Below, in pieces: positions 21,976 to 33,463 of a stretch of 64,000 nucleotides of DNA (position 1 is its first letter; each line of letters starts with the position of its first letter). The DNA is from Cristatella mucedo (lineage: Eukaryota; Bryozoa; Phylactolaemata; Cristatellidae). The notes beneath the pieces are model-generated. The model saw only the letters and a program-made list of their open reading frames with translations, made no database searches and had not been told where the DNA came from. Location: the NCBI GenBank assembly GCA_009760855.2, contig WPIO01000033.1, forward strand, positions 770,001-834,000, given 5' to 3'. The translations under genes and the position numbers were made by a program.

Positions 21976-23647
21976 TCATATGTAAGATGAAAAATGGCGA
22001 AGAAGTACCTTGCTGTTTCGCCTAGTCGCTTGCGACGACAATGATATTTTCTCAAGCTTCAGCTTATTCAATCGGCTCAGGCGCAAACTGGTCGGAGAGT
22101 ACTCGTGTAAGTGTCGCCAGAGTCTTGTCTGATGGTTTAGCTGGCGACAGCAGGCTACGTAGTAGTGCATTTCGAACTCAGGAAGCTTCCCGGCGTATCG
22201 TACCGGCGTGCATGAGCTGGTCGCACGCAACCGCAACCGGGTAATCGCTGAAGGATCTTCCAACCTCGTCGAATGAAACGCAGCCTTTCCGGGACGTCGT
22301 GGGTCAATGCTGGGAGAATCCGAGCTTGCCGTCGCCACTGCTAAGTTTGTTTGAACGGTCGCACGCGCCAGTCGACCGGAAAGAATACGGGCCGCATATT
22401 TCTTGCAGACAGCGTGGTGAATCCGGGCAGTAGCTGTAGATATCGCACTGGCCGCTGGCACAAGCGGAAGCTTCCCGTTGAGTGCCAAAGCTATTCGCCA
22501 CCGGAAGAGGTCACTTGCTCTGTGGGCGTGTCCAGCAGGCCCAGGTATCGCACCCTACCTTGCGCACGCGCGCACGCCTGCCGATGGAGTCGCCTCGATC
22601 GATGCACGACGTACGCACGACGTATAATCCTAACGTTAGAGTGACAAGCTCACGAGAAGCTTGGCGAGCCCGTCTCTATTTGTCGTTAAGGGAAAGACAG
22701 ACCAACAAGCTGGCAACTCACTTTACTAACCAAGATGGAAGAAAAACGCGCGAGCTCATGGCAGCCCTCCATAGCTAAGCGCTGGTTGGCGGCCTGTTCC
22801 TGCCATTAGCAGCAGCAACAGCGAAGCGAATCCGGGTACTGCCACGTTCTGTCAGGTCTGATTGACGCGGGATTGGTCGCACGTCATTGCGACTGCCAGC
22901 AGGAGGAAGCGAACGATCCCGCCACTCGCAAATTCAAAGCAGCTACGAGGTGATGACGACACTCCAAATTTCGGCACCGTCAGCACACTACTGAGGAAAA
23001 GGTGTCATAAGGCAAAAGAATTTCCATGGCGAGCCGATATGCAAAATATTGAAACTAGGAAAGGCCTCGACTTCAAATGTGGCGGTGCAGCAGCGAGGCC
23101 TTGCGGCCGCTCATCGACTCCTGCTTCTGCTCGTCCTGTGCAAGGCCTGCGGAGCCGGGCGAGATGACTGGGACCTCGCTCGCTCGCTCGGGCGCGACAA
23201 AATAAGTGCGTCGAGTCATTTGGACACACGGACGAGGCACGAGCCGCATTGAGACAGACGTCTCCGCAGGAGAACGGCTGTCTCATTCGTTGGTCACCCT
23301 CCGGAAAAAGGGTCGGCCAGCGTGGCCGCCAGCTTCGGCGAGGCTTCCAGTAATTTGAAATAAATGAAAGCCCCGTTTTCCCACGGTGGCTTTCTGGCGC
23401 GTCCGCCACTGCTCGCACTCATTCAATCTCGACAACGGTGACGAGAATGAGATTCCGGCAAAACGCGAGTGGCGTACGGCATTACCATCTGGTACTAGAG
23501 CTCTGCCGGTCCCCGGGGAAGTCGGCAGGAGGCTTTGCGGCACGTGCCCCTCACGCGCGCGCCTCTGCTCACGTGGTTTGGGGGGAGGAGAGCGTGTGCA
23601 CCGTGCCGATGACGTAGGAGTCGCTCAAAGGAGCAGCGACAGGAGGA
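21976..23647. other. Non-genic stretch
   Basis: GC-rich with many overlapping open frames and no recognised domain or repeat. A CG-rich segment lies at 23.0-23.6 kb. Confidence 0.4.
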
Positions 23648-23800
23648 AAATCTCTTCAATATCTATATTTTGATATATATATATATATATATTCTACAAG
23701 ATATATATATATATATATATATACTGTATCTTATTATACTACATAGGATATCTATATCAACATATTAAGATACCTATAAGATATTCAATATCTTTGGAGA
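23648..23800. repeat. AT-rich imperfect palindromic (TA)n block
   Basis: Two TA tracts separated by TTCTACAAGA are flanked by AATATC/GATATT words that repeat in both orientations. The structure is a microsatellite-derived palindrome. Confidence 0.7.
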
Positions 23801-23916
23801 ATCCCCTCGAAGAAAGGCTACGCTCATAGCTGCATCATCTAGGGTAGGTAAGGGCACGATTCGATTCTTAGCATGGAGATTGGTGCCAACTGGCGCCCGT
23901 CTCTGCCTACACGACG

Positions 23917-24357
23917 TTGCTGCGCCAAAGTGACGGATTTTTCCTAGGACTGCTGCTGCTGTCGCTGCTGCCCTGCTCGATATGTACTGCAGATGCCGCC
24001 GCGATTCCTGAAAAGGCCGCGTCTGCTGAAGCTTTGACGCCGATTTTAGTCAGGGCACGAGTCCGTCGACATCCGACGTATGTGGACCGCAAGTGTCGGC
24101 GCTTTTCCGGTTGCGGCTGCTGCGACTGCTGCGGCCTGATAATTGCTACGCATGCGGTGAGTATTGAGAGAACGAGCTTATGCGTAGATGGAACACAAGT
24201 TGTATCTTCTGAAGCATTGGTATTGCAGGCACTGGTTTCACCCGCAGCGAAGCACTGCATGAGATACGGACAAATGTACGATGCCAATAACTTTACTAAG
24301 GGAAAATTTCGAGCGTGCTCGCGTCGCAGATGCGCGGCGTTTGCGTCAGCGAATTGA
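23917..24357 (+). CDS. Candidate small secreted cysteine-rich protein (partial, unknown family)
   Basis: The frame starts without ATG. After a splice-acceptor-like TTTTTCCTAG ending at 23947 it reads a hydrophobic segment (LLLLSLLPCSIC) like a signal peptide. A basic linker and the cysteine cluster KCRRFSGCGCCDCC follow. A strong donor GTGAGT at 24157 pairs with acceptor TATTGCAG at 24228, giving a 72-base intron that keeps frame. The second part ends HCMRYGQMYDANNF...CSRRRC...stop at 24357. The start codon would have to lie in an upstream exon that I did not find. No family is recognised. It could be chance in GC-rich DNA next to neuropeptide gene B. Confidence 0.28.
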   Translation: MLRQSDGFFLGLLLLSLLPCSICTADAAAIPEKAASAEALTPILVRARVRRHPTYVDRKCRRFSGCGCCDCCGLIIATHAVSIERTSLCVDGTQVVSSEALVLQALVSPAAKHCMRYGQMYDANNFTKGKFRACSRRRCAAFASAN

Positions 24358-24513
24358 TACGAAGGCTTACAAGGAACTTGTTCCGGTGATATTGCGCGAC
24401 TAAAACATTTGCGGAAAGCGGAAAGCCAGGAGGCACAGAACGACCGGAAGAACCTCTACGCTACGGGGGCTCGGCCGATCGACCTAGCGTCGATGCAGCC
24501 AACGCTCGGCCCC

Positions 24514-24570
<57 letters not shown>
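24514..24570 (+). repeat. (GGC)n tract downstream of gene B
   Basis: About 19 GGC units 60-120 bases past the stop codon of gene B, probably in its 3' untranslated region. Gene A has its GGC tract inside the coding sequence. Confidence 0.85.
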
Positions 24571-24631
24571 GACTGCGCACGCGGTCGTCTGCTGCTGCTG
24601 CGGCGGCGGCGGCGCCGCCGCTCGCTCGCGT

Positions 24632-25732
24632 TCACTGCTGCTTCTCCGCGAGAGCCGGGCGAGCTGGCGCAGCTGTGATCTTGCCCACCAAGCCGTCGAT
24701 CAGGTAATTCAGCCTGGCGCACTCGTCCTGCGGCACGCCCGGCGCCGCCGCCGTGGCGCGCATGCGACCGAAGCGCAGGAACGAGGCTCGCTTTTCCATT
24801 GGCTCGTCGTCGTCGTCGTCGGCGGACCTGCGCTTTCGGCCGAAGCGCAGGAAGGTCCAGGTTCTAGTAACTTGGCGGTCAGCGATGTTGCTGTCTCGTT
24901 TCCAGATGCCCGACCTCGACGAATCCTCACCGGCCAGCTGCACACCTGAAACGATGCGGGAGATTTCCGTCGCCGTGCGTCCGGCCAGGCCGTGGGGCGA
25001 CCGCCAATTGTTGAGAGGACCGGAAGCCGGGCACTGCCTCCGCCGCCGCGGAGAGATCGCGAATGGGTGTCGGCGAAGAAGCTTGATTGTCAGCCGCGTG
25101 GCCATTTCTTGGCAAGGGGGCGCGCCGACGCGGCGAGGTGCTCGGGCGGGGAGGGGGGGTATTTGCTCGGGGCACGTTATCGTCGCAGCTGCCGTTGAAG
25201 CCGCCGCACGGGTTCGCCGAACTCCAGCCGTCGGGGCTTGCCGAAACGCGCGGCGTGACGCCGCCACAGCCGTCGCCGCCGCCGCCGCAGCCGCCGCGCC
25301 TCGTATCTGCGTGTCGCCAGCCCAGGGGTGGGGGTAGGTGGGAGGGAGACAGTGGCGATTGCTCTTCGCTACCGACGGCGAGGGCTCGAGTCGTGGCGGC
25401 TGGCAATCCTACCTCTACCGCCTTCCGCAGCAAGAGAGCGCCGACAGAGAGCCGCCTCTTGGCTTTTCGGCAGGCGCGCGCGCGCGAGTGAGCGAAGGCC
25501 GCGGCTGCAACGAGCGGCCTTCGCTCTAGTTCCGCTTACCGCTATCGCGCTCGCCACCGAATACGAGGTCGCAAAGCAGCGCCAGCTTGACGTCGCTCTG
25601 GCCGTCATTCTCGTCGCACAGTCTTCTCGCGATCAGCAGACGCTGCCCGATGGCGGCCTCATCCTCGACGTAAGCGGAGCAGATGGCCAAGAGGCCCAGC
25701 AGGGCCAAGAGGGCGCTCGACAGGCGTTCCAT
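24632..25732 (-). CDS. FLRFamide-type neuropeptide precursor, gene B (two coding exons)
   Basis: This encodes a predicted 168-residue secreted prohormone. Exons are 25540-25732 and 24632-24945. The 594-base GT-AG intron is phase 1 (donor GTAAGC, acceptor CGTTTCAG), the same phase and protein position as in gene A. Residues 1-20 form a signal peptide (MERLSSALLALLGLLAICSA). Cysteines 39 and 54 bracket SDVKLALL, matching SDAKLASSL in gene A. Basic-site cutting would release peptides ending TWTFLRFG (residues 93-100, followed by RKRR) and ASFLRFG (118-124, between KR and R), both amidated via Gly. An acidic DDDDD spacer lies between them. The C-terminal PQDECARLNYLI block parallels PRDEFAALASAL in gene A. 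The single Cys-x14-Cys pair plus FLRFG recalls myosuppressin precursors, but the usual HVFLRF core is absent. Confidence 0.82.
24767..24787 (-). other. Predicted mature peptide ASFLRFamide (gene B)
   Basis: ASFLRFG follows Lys-Arg and precedes Arg, giving ASFLRF-NH2. It corresponds by position to GSFLRFamide of gene A. Confidence 0.78.
24839..24862 (-). other. Predicted peptide core TWTFLRFamide (gene B)
   Basis: TWTFLRFG is followed by Arg-Lys-Arg-Arg. The upstream cut could be at the single Arg92, giving TWTFLRF-NH2, or at Lys80-Arg81, giving an N-terminally extended form starting DSNIADR. Confidence 0.75.
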
Positions 25733-26538
25733 CGAATCGCACTTTCCTGCGACGGCGAAAGGGCGCAAACCCGGTAAGCGGACGCAGCACAGAAGCGCGC
25801 TCCGGCTGGCGGCCGTGAACGCGCGATCGCTTACCGTCGCGCCTGCTCTGCGCCACGGCCGCTTTGAGGCGCGGCAGCGTTAGCTGCGCTCAGCTCGCCG
25901 CCGTCTCTGCGCGCGTAAAGGGTCGCCGGCGCGCGACGGCGACCCTTTGCGCGCCGCGGCGAGCGCCTCGACGCCCCCAGATCGCGCCAGCAGCGGCGCG
26001 GCAGCGCGCCTCGGCTCTCCCGGGCCGCCTTCCCGCCATCCGCACGCCAAGCGCCAGCTCCTCGCAAGCCGCCGCCGCCGCGCCGCGCGCTCGCTCTAGC
26101 GTCCGGGCGCCCGCGGCGGCGGCTTGCGAATCGCGGTGGCGGAGGCCACATCGCCGCGCCGTGCGCTGCTAGCCAGCACCGCCGCTCGCTCCTGCCGACG
26201 GCGACCGTCCTTTCAAAATAACAAAATGGCACCGTCGCGACGCGCAGCTAATGCCTGTCGCTCAAAGCTTGCGGCCAGCTGGCGTCGAGCTCTCAATTTA
26301 GGAGCTACCGAAATGCGCGCGGCGCCAACTGCCGCCGCCGTTGCGCGGCCTTCATGTCGGTGACCGCGGAAAGTTACCGCGTGAGACGGCGGCGTCGGCG
26401 GAGGATCGTTCTGGCGGCGGCACGTACCGGTCGCAATCGTAGAGGTCGCTTTCGACGGAGACTCTGCTCGTGCGGCTGCTTTTGCTCTGGCGCAACGCTC
26501 GCCACCCGCGATGTGCGGATTCGCGCCGAGGCCGGCGC
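25733..26538 (-). other. 5' flank of gene B, possible leader exon
   Basis: Very GC-rich. An acceptor-like GCCGTCGCAG ends at 25747, only 14 bases before the gene B ATG, and a donor-like CCGGTACGT lies near 26425. Together these suggest a non-coding first exon. No other gene was recognised. Confidence 0.35.
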
Positions 26539-26546
26539 TTTATATA
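26539..26546 (-). promoter_or_regulatory. Possible TATA box for gene B
   Basis: TATATAAA on the minus strand in a GC-rich context (GCGGT before, GCGCC after), about 810 bases upstream of the ATG. It fits if a 5' untranslated exon and intron lie between. Confidence 0.35.
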
Positions 26547-26579
26547 ACCGCGCGGCCGGGGGACCGCTGGAGACCTAAT

Positions 26580-27540
26580 CAATTGGAGCAGGGGCGCGTG
26601 ACAGTGGACCCGTAATGAGGCGCGAACTGGTGACCGACGGCAAATGCTACCTACGCCCGACGAGGCGGAGCTCGTTTGGAGTCCGCTCCAAAGGGGACGC
26701 GAGGCCGGGGTCGCGAGCCCCTGGGAGCTGCTTACGCGCTCCGAATATGGATCGAGAATTCCGACGCTCGCCGATGTTGGCGGGCGGGTGCACGCGAGCG
26801 CGCGCCCGCCCGCTCGAGTCCACGAGACCGAAGTCCGCGTGACCGAGACCTTCGCTAGACCGAACCAAAAGCGCGGCGGCGGCGGCGGCTCTCCTATTTT
26901 TCCAGGAGACTACGGAGCCACCGCGGGCAGAGGTGTGTCGGCGCAGGTTACTTTTTTTGGTGGTCTCGCGAAGCCGTGGATTTCGCTTCCTTTGAGCGCG
27001 TTCGCCGCCCCGTCTATCTGCTGCTGACCTGCGTCCCAGCTGGCGCAGCTGGAAGACGGCGACGCGAGCGCTGGCGGGTAGCGCCGGTACCGCCAGCCGG
27101 CAGGGAGAGTGGGGTCGGCGGTGACATTGGCGACGGACGAACGCGTCTAGCTAAACCGCAGGCGGCACTCGCCGCGACGAGCATAGTTGTCAATATCTCG
27201 CTTTGCGCAGCACTCTGGCTCTCCGAGTGCCTCTAAATAAATTAAGTTACCGCGGCCTTACGCCGGCCGCACGCCGCCATCGCGCAGCGGGCTCACTTGT
27301 TTATGTTTCGAAAGAGAGCGCGCGCGGTGGGCCCGATTTGTCACGCATTACAGTCTTGCGTCAGAAAATCAGCAGAAGAGCGCGATATGTAATCAGCGCG
27401 GTATAAAGGCCGCACAGAGCCCAACGAATAACGCCGTAGGCGAACATCCTGTCAGCCACCTTTGAGTAGGTGGACAACGAGCGGCTGAAAGTCTGGCGCG
27501 ATTCCACGCAGCGGAGGCGATAGAGAGTAACAAATAGAGG
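26580..27540. other. GC-rich non-genic stretch
   Basis: No exon was recognised. A TATAAA at 27402-27407 on the plus strand lies in a promoter-like GC context, but no gene was found downstream of it. Confidence 0.35.
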
Positions 27541-27575
27541 CTGCGGCGGCGGCGGCGGCGGCGACGGCGACGGCG
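27541..27575 (+). repeat. (GGC)n/(GAC)n trinucleotide tract
   Basis: A short run of GGC units passing into GAC-GGC units. Confidence 0.8.
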
Positions 27576-27978
27576 ACCCGGTCGATGCTAGTTTCCGCGC
27601 GATTCTTAGCCCGAGCTCAACGGCTTCGCCTCTTGGCTGCCGTCCAAACGAATCGGGGGCATCGTAAAGGGATCGAGCAGACAGCTGCGGCGGCGGTGGC
27701 GGCGGCGCTTCCGCTCACGCGCACCGGGCTGCGGCTGTCTAGCGCGCTCGACGCCCTTATCGACGTACAGACGCCGTGCGCAATGTAAATGGCGCGCGCT
27801 CGCTCCCTGTTCGTCATCGGCGGTGACAACCGATCGCAGGCGCGGCTGCTGCTGCCGCCAAAACGCGCGCGACCAATGGAGCGGAGAAAAGTTCGGGAAG
27901 CTGCCGCCACTGATCGCTAAAATGACGCTGCCGCTGACAAAGATGCGTCGCCTCGCGACTATTCGCTCAGATGGAGTG

Positions 27979-28370
27979 AGACAGAAACAGAGAGACAGAG
28001 AGACAGAGAGACAGAGAGACAGAGAGACAGAGAGACAGAGAGACAGAGAGACAGAGAGACAGAGAGACAGAGAGACAGAGAGACAGAGAGACAGAGAGAC
28101 AGAGACAGAGAGACGGAGAGACAGAGGCAGAAACAGAGAGACAGAGAGACAGAGAGACAGAGAGACAGAGACAGAGAGACGGAGAGACAGAGGTAGAAAC
28201 AGAGAGACAGAGAGACAGAGGCAGAAACAGAGAGACAGAGAGACAGAGAGACAGAGAGACAGAGAGAGAGACAGAGAGACAGAGGGACAGAGAGACAGGG
28301 AGACAGAGAGACAGAGAGTCAGGGACAGAGACAGAGACAGAGAGACAGAGATAGAGAGACAGAGAGAAGG
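27979..28370 (+). repeat. (GAGACAGA)n polypurine-rich satellite
   Basis: About 390 bases built on an 8-base AGAGACAG period with variants (GGCAGAAAC, GGAGAGAC). It is the first of a run of purine tracts reaching 29.2 kb. Confidence 0.92.
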
Positions 28371-28648
28371 GAGAGAGGTCGATGGCGAGAGCTTCCGCTC
28401 TCGGCAGCTCTCGCTGTCTGCAGCTCTCGCCGTCGCCTGCCGATTGCAGCTCTGGCAGCGCTAAGGTCGAGCCGCGCTCACCGCCGCTGCACCTCTTTTT
28501 TTGCTTTCGCTTTCCGAACCGACGGCTGAGATCGCTGAGGCCTCTACCTCGGGCGCGGCGAGCCGAGCGCGCCCGAGGCGCGGGCGCGCAGCAGCCATTG
28601 CCGCCACGCCGCAAGCGCGGCTCCGCTGTCGATCCTCCGCAGGCGCGC

Positions 28649-28651
<3 letters not shown>

Positions 28652-28705
<54 letters not shown>

Positions 28706-28706
28706 G

Positions 28707-28770
<64 letters not shown>
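28652..28770 (+). repeat. (GA)n microsatellite
   Basis: Two long GA tracts separated by GACGCCAG. Confidence 0.92.
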
Positions 28771-28929
28771 GCGCAAGAGGAGAGAGCGAGAGCGCGCGCG
28801 AGAGAGAGAGCCGTCTCGCTGGCTAGCGCAGGTACGGCCCGGCTGACGGAGCTGCGGCGACGGCGGCGATGCAGCTGCGAGAGTTAGCTCGACTTGACCG
28901 CAGCCGCTAGGGAGCAGAAGCGAGCGCGA

Positions 28930-28984
28930 GAAAGAGGTAAAGAGAGAGAAAGGTAAATAGAGAGCGAGAGAGAGAGAGAGAGAG

Positions 28985-29021
<37 letters not shown>

Positions 29022-29047
29022 GGGAGAGAGAGAGGGGGAGAGAAATC

Positions 29048-29089
<42 letters not shown>

Positions 29090-29129
29090 AATAGAGAGAG
29101 AGAGCAATCGCGAGAGAGAGAGAAATTGA

Positions 29130-29196
<67 letters not shown>

Positions 29197-29356
29197 GAAG
29201 AAAAAGAGAGAGGACGTGAGAGCGAGAGAAAAGCAAAAAAGGACAGAGAGGGAGTGGCAGTGGCGGCAGCGGATGCAAAGGGAAAATGAAGATGGATATA
29301 CATAAAAAGAAAGATAGAGAGCCGAGTGTTTAATGCCACGCTGCTCGAACGCCACT
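28930..29356 (+). repeat. Left arm of a ~430-bp inverted duplication
   Basis: Purine-rich GA tract followed by AGATAGAGAGCCGAGTG and TTTAATGCCACGCTGCTCG. The reverse complement recurs at 30260-30690 with mismatches, so the two arms enclose about 900 bases. Confidence 0.8.
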
Positions 29357-30259
29357 AACTAGGCGGCGCTCCGTCGCCGCGGGCTCTCCTCCACTGTAGA
29401 GCGCGACCCGAGCGCTCTCTAGCGCGTGCCGGAGAGAGCTCGGGTAGCGCGCGAGGGCCGCGCCGGAGAGCGCTGCAGGACCTTTGGGGCAGCAACTGCG
29501 TAGCCTAGGAGGAGGAGAAGAGACGCGCAGCGCAGCCGCCGTCAATGAGCGTGCGCAGCAACGCAGCTCGCTCCCTCGCTAGCTCGCGCTCCCTTGCTAG
29601 CTCGCTGCACGAGGACGTAGCGAGCGGCGCCGCAGCTGAGCGAGAGGGCTGCAAGACCGCGATGTCAAGAGTTCAACGGGTGGCTGCGGGGCGCCCGTCG
29701 GGGCCGAGGACAAGTGGAGCGCCCCCTGTCGCTCATCATTTGGCTCACAGGGCGACGTGGAGGTCGCTCTCGTGCTCGCTCTTGCTCCTATTTTCTGCGG
29801 GAATTCTGAAATTCCGCTCCGCTTTAGGAGGACCAAAGGCCGAAGTGGAGTGACTGCGACTGAAAGTGAGCAACTCTGCGACCAGCCAGCGTCTGGCAGA
29901 GAGGCGCCCAGGGTGGCCTCAGCGGTGCAAAGTGCTGAGCGCGCGCAGCTGCGGATACTACATCTACTTCTTGCCCTGCGCGAGTCACGAGGCGGTCGAA
30001 TAGTTGCCGACGAGCCAAGGCGGCAACTAGAAACTGCGCTCCTTGCGCGAATGCCGTCGGAATTCGCGAAAGGCGTGCAGTTCAGGGGCGGATTGGAATT
30101 CGTGGTCACGCGAAGCCTTGTGCGAGGCAAAGTTTGCGAGCTTGACGGCGCAAATTTGAAACCCACATCCCTTTTAGGACAGAGCCTACTTACTCGTCGT
30201 CGACGCTCGCGTTGCCTGACAGACCTGTGCGCCAGCGCTCGGCGGCCAGGTGGCGACAA
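29357..30259. other. Spacer between inverted arms, no gene recognised
   Basis: GC-rich single-copy sequence. Long open frames exist on both strands but have no recognised domain. Confidence 0.35.
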
Positions 30260-30427
30260 TCTAGCGGCGTTCGAGCAGCGCGGCATTAAACACTCGGCTC
30301 TCTATCTTTTTTTTTATATATATCTATCTTCGTTTTACCCTTTGCGTCCGCTGCTACCTCTCCTTGTGCCTCCGCCACTGCCACTTCCTCTCCCTCCTTC
30401 TTTCCTTCTCTCGCTCTCTCTCCTCTT

Positions 30428-30461
<34 letters not shown>

Positions 30462-30690
30462 GCCCTCTCTCTTTTTCTTCTCCTCGCTCTTTCTTTCTCT
30501 CTCTCGATTTCTCTTTCTCTCTCTCCCCTCTCTCTTTTTCTCGATTTCTCTCTCTCTCTTAACCTCTTTCCCTCTCGCTCTCTCTCCCTCTCGCTCTCTC
30601 CCTTAATCCCTTCCTCTCTCTTTTTCTTTCTCTCTCTCTCTCCCTCCCTCTCTTGCCCTCTTTCTCTCTCCATCCCTCTTTTTCTTGTTC
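30260..30690 (-). repeat. Right arm of a ~430-bp inverted duplication
   Basis: Reverse complement of the 28930-29356 arm, including GTTCGAGCAGCGCGGCATTA and a CT tract. Confidence 0.8.
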
Positions 30691-30929
30691 CCTATCTCTC
30701 AAAATTTACGACTCCGATAGCCAAATGCTTTGATGTCACGGAGTCCTGAAACCTGATGCCTCGCGGTGTAAATATACACGTGCTTAGCTCGCTTACAGCC
30801 GCTGCAGAGAGAAACCTTTTTGCAGGCCGACCGCCTCGGCCGTACGAGTTAACCCGGCGGCTTACAGCGCTCCTGCAGCACCACAGCGCGACACGAAATA
30901 AATAAATAAATAAATATAAATAAATATAA

Positions 30930-31054
<125 letters not shown>

Positions 31055-31067
31055 AACAACGCTACGA

Positions 31068-31206
31068 TATATAATTCATTTGTAGAGCGCCCCAAGAGAA
31101 CTTAATCTCTATTCAGGCGCTTCACAAATGCCTCGGGGCTCGAGCCCACGACCTCAGCCATGCCTTGGTTGGGGCGAACACCTTTACCGCTGGACCAAAC
31201 CAGCTC
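31068..31206 (-). mobile_element. SINE-1, tRNA-derived, inverted
   Basis: Complete inverted copy with the tail AATTCATTTGTAGAGCGCCCC and GGGGCTCGAGCCCACG. It ends at the A-box side GGACCAAACCAGCTC. Confidence 0.88.
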
Positions 31207-31660
31207 AAGGCAAACCAGTTGGAAGCCATTGGAGGCCACCCCAGGCAACAAATGTGTGCGTGTTTCTGCGTCCCCGCTGCTAGCAAGGCCAGCTTTTTTC
31301 ACCTTGCTTGCCTGTGAAAATTCGGACGTCTCGGTGAAGTGCAGCCAGAGGAAAGATGCATGCCTCCCGTAAGCGCTCTTTCGTACTGGATTGTACGAGG
31401 GAGTTAGCAGCCTGCAGCTGAATGAAAGCAAGCGCGTTGCCATTGTGCTGTCGCCCAGATGTGGCCGCCGTGACAGCGGCTTGTCGCCGGTATCGACTGG
31501 CACGTAGGCTGTACATCCGACCGCCATTTTGAGAGACTTGGGTCGGTCGGAGAAGCGCAGGGACTATTTATGTTGAATAATCAGTTAAGGCTGACACTTG
31601 GCCTACCTGGCCCATTTAATAGGAGTCAGCATAGTGATTCCTGAGCTAGAATCATTCAGA

Positions 31661-31800
31661 ACCGGTTTGGTCCAGTGGTTAAGGTGCTCACCCCGACCAA
31701 GGTCTGGCTGAGGTCTTTGGCTCGAGCCCGGAGGCATATGTGAAGCGCCTAAATAGGGATTAGGTTCTCTTGGGGCGCTATACAAATGAATTATATATAA
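31661..31800 (+). mobile_element. SINE-1, tRNA-derived
   Basis: Full-length forward copy: GGTTTGGTCCAGTGGTTAAG, GGCTCGAGCCCGG, GAAGCGCCTAAATAGGGATT and GGGGCGCTATACAAATGAAT. Confidence 0.88.
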
Positions 31801-32100
31801 TTATATGAACCGGGTGCATCGTAGCGCAAGACATGGATTTTGTAAAAAAAAAAACGTACAGGCGTCTGCTACAGCGGCGAGTCGGCTCTCACTTCCGGCC
31901 TCCTTCATGTCGGCGGGCCTGCGTGCTTGTGCCGTGCCGCTGCTCTGTGGCTCGTTGGCCGCGCGTCGAGCCGTCAGCCGAGGAGTAGGACGACCGAAGT
32001 AGGCAGTCCTCGGCTGCGTGCAGCTCCAGCTCTCCGAGCGTCGGGGCGTTGCGTTCATGAGCTCGTATGAATAACAAATGTTGTTAGTACCTGCGAGGGC
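31801..32100. other. Non-genic stretch
   Basis: No gene or known repeat was recognised. Confidence 0.4.
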
Positions 32101-32290
32101 GGCGTCCGCGGCGGGAACGCGCCCCTGCTGCTGCTGCAGCCCCTGCCACTGCCGCCCCTGCTGCTGCTGCCCCTGCCACTGCCGCCCCTGACCCTGCCAC
32201 TGCCGCCCCTGCTGCTGCTGCTGCTTCTGCTGCTACCGCTGCTTCTGCTGCTGCTGCTGCTGCCCCTGCCGCTGCTGCTGCTGCTGCGCT
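32101..32290. repeat. CTG/CCCCTGCCACTGCCG compound repeat
   Basis: CTG runs alternate with a roughly 15-base CCCCTGCCACTGCCG unit. The open frames across it (Ser/Gly-rich on the minus strand) are low complexity and unsupported as a gene. Confidence 0.85.
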
Positions 32291-32935
32291 CGCTCGCCAT
32301 TCGAGCTGCAGCCCACTTAGCTCACTGCTCGGTAATCGCTGTGTCCGGAAGTTGCTGAGACTAAAATGTTTTCAAGCTGTCAGGCCCTCGTGAGGACTCT
32401 GCTCTGCTGTCAATATAGCTTCCAAGCTAAGCTTCGAGTCCAAGGTTCCGCTTAGGGTACTGGGCAAATGCCGAACGTGCAATGGTGGTTAAGCGAAAGC
32501 TGAAGCGGCGGCGCGAAAAATTGGCCTGAGACTGCGACTGATATTCACTATTCGCCGTTCACGAATAACATCGGCTAGGAGCCGACTGTGCGGCAGTCTA
32601 TGGCCGAGGCCACAAGAAAGCCAGAGCCACGTACTGCGGTGGTAACACGTACCGCGGTGGTGAGCTTCGCTCCTGGATTATGTGCCTTAGCATTGGAGCT
32701 GAGTCGTGCTCTTGGCCACTGAGCCACAGTGCCAGAATTTCTGTCTATGTCATGCCCGCTGTTGAACGTTTGCAACCCTCCGTCGCTGTCAAATAGACTT
32801 CCCCGTGCTACGATATGGACTGCTGTTATCGTGAGGTAAGGGCGTTCTTTGTTACGGTATTGTCTCATACCTGCGTGCTTTGGTAACCTTTCGGCTGAGA
32901 CTCACACCCCTACGGCCGCTGTGTTTGCGATAGCC
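32291..32935. other. Non-genic stretch
   Basis: Nothing recognised. Confidence 0.4.
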
Positions 32936-33083
32936 AGAACGTAAGGTGCTCGCTCTTCAGGACTGAGGTCGTGGGTTCGAATCCTGCAGTGGGCGATCCT
33001 GTATTGCCAATCGCAAGCGGTGGCGATAGCCGTTAAGGCTCTTCTACCGCTATGCAAATGAAGCTGCAGAATCAGCTAATACT
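32936..33083 (+). mobile_element. SINE-2, tRNA-derived
   Basis: A nearly complete copy: AAGGTGCTCGCTCTTC, a canonical B-box GGTTCGAATCC, GCAGTGGGCGATCCTG, GCGATAGCCGTTAAGGCTC and ATGCAAATGAAGCTGCAG. It differs from SINE-1 in having no L2-like stem-loop tail. Confidence 0.85.
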
Positions 33084-33370
33084 TTTGCGTTACCTAGCTC
33101 TGTTCAGACGCGGAAGCTGCTACACCCCGTCTCTAACACTGCCTCGCAGACCCGGAAGTAGCGAAGCACGACTGTCGCTCCAAGTTGGCCTCTGCGAGCA
33201 ACGGTTCCATGTAGTCATCCATTGGTCGCAGCCAGTAGTTTAATTGATATTTCATTTGAAGCTTGTCTTTGTTGCCTCTTCTTGTCCTTTGACCTTGACC
33301 GTTTTTTGGTCAGTCGTCTTGTCGCGGTCTATATGTCCAGGGAAATCTGTACCGTACTCTATTAAAAATG

Positions 33371-33463
33371 ATGATAATAATAATACATTTGCATAGAGCT
33401 CTGAGTGAACTGAATCTCTTTCTAGGCACTTTACAGAGGCTGTTTACAAAGCATTACCGAACG
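33371..33463 (-). mobile_element. L2-type LINE 3' tail, inverted, variant
   Basis: AATAATAATACATTTGCATAG, then the inverted loop and TTTACAGAGGCTG. Its distal end (GCATTACCGAACGATTGG) matches the copy at 911, so these two belong to one subfamily. Confidence 0.75.

Noticed and set aside
32055-32300. Ser/Gly-rich protein over the CTG repeat
   Set aside because: Low-complexity frame generated by the trinucleotide repeat, with no supporting context.
32936-33083. True tRNA genes at the B-box sequences
   Set aside because: No cloverleaf with a proper acceptor stem can be drawn. The same body and 3' end recur at many sites, so these are SINEs.
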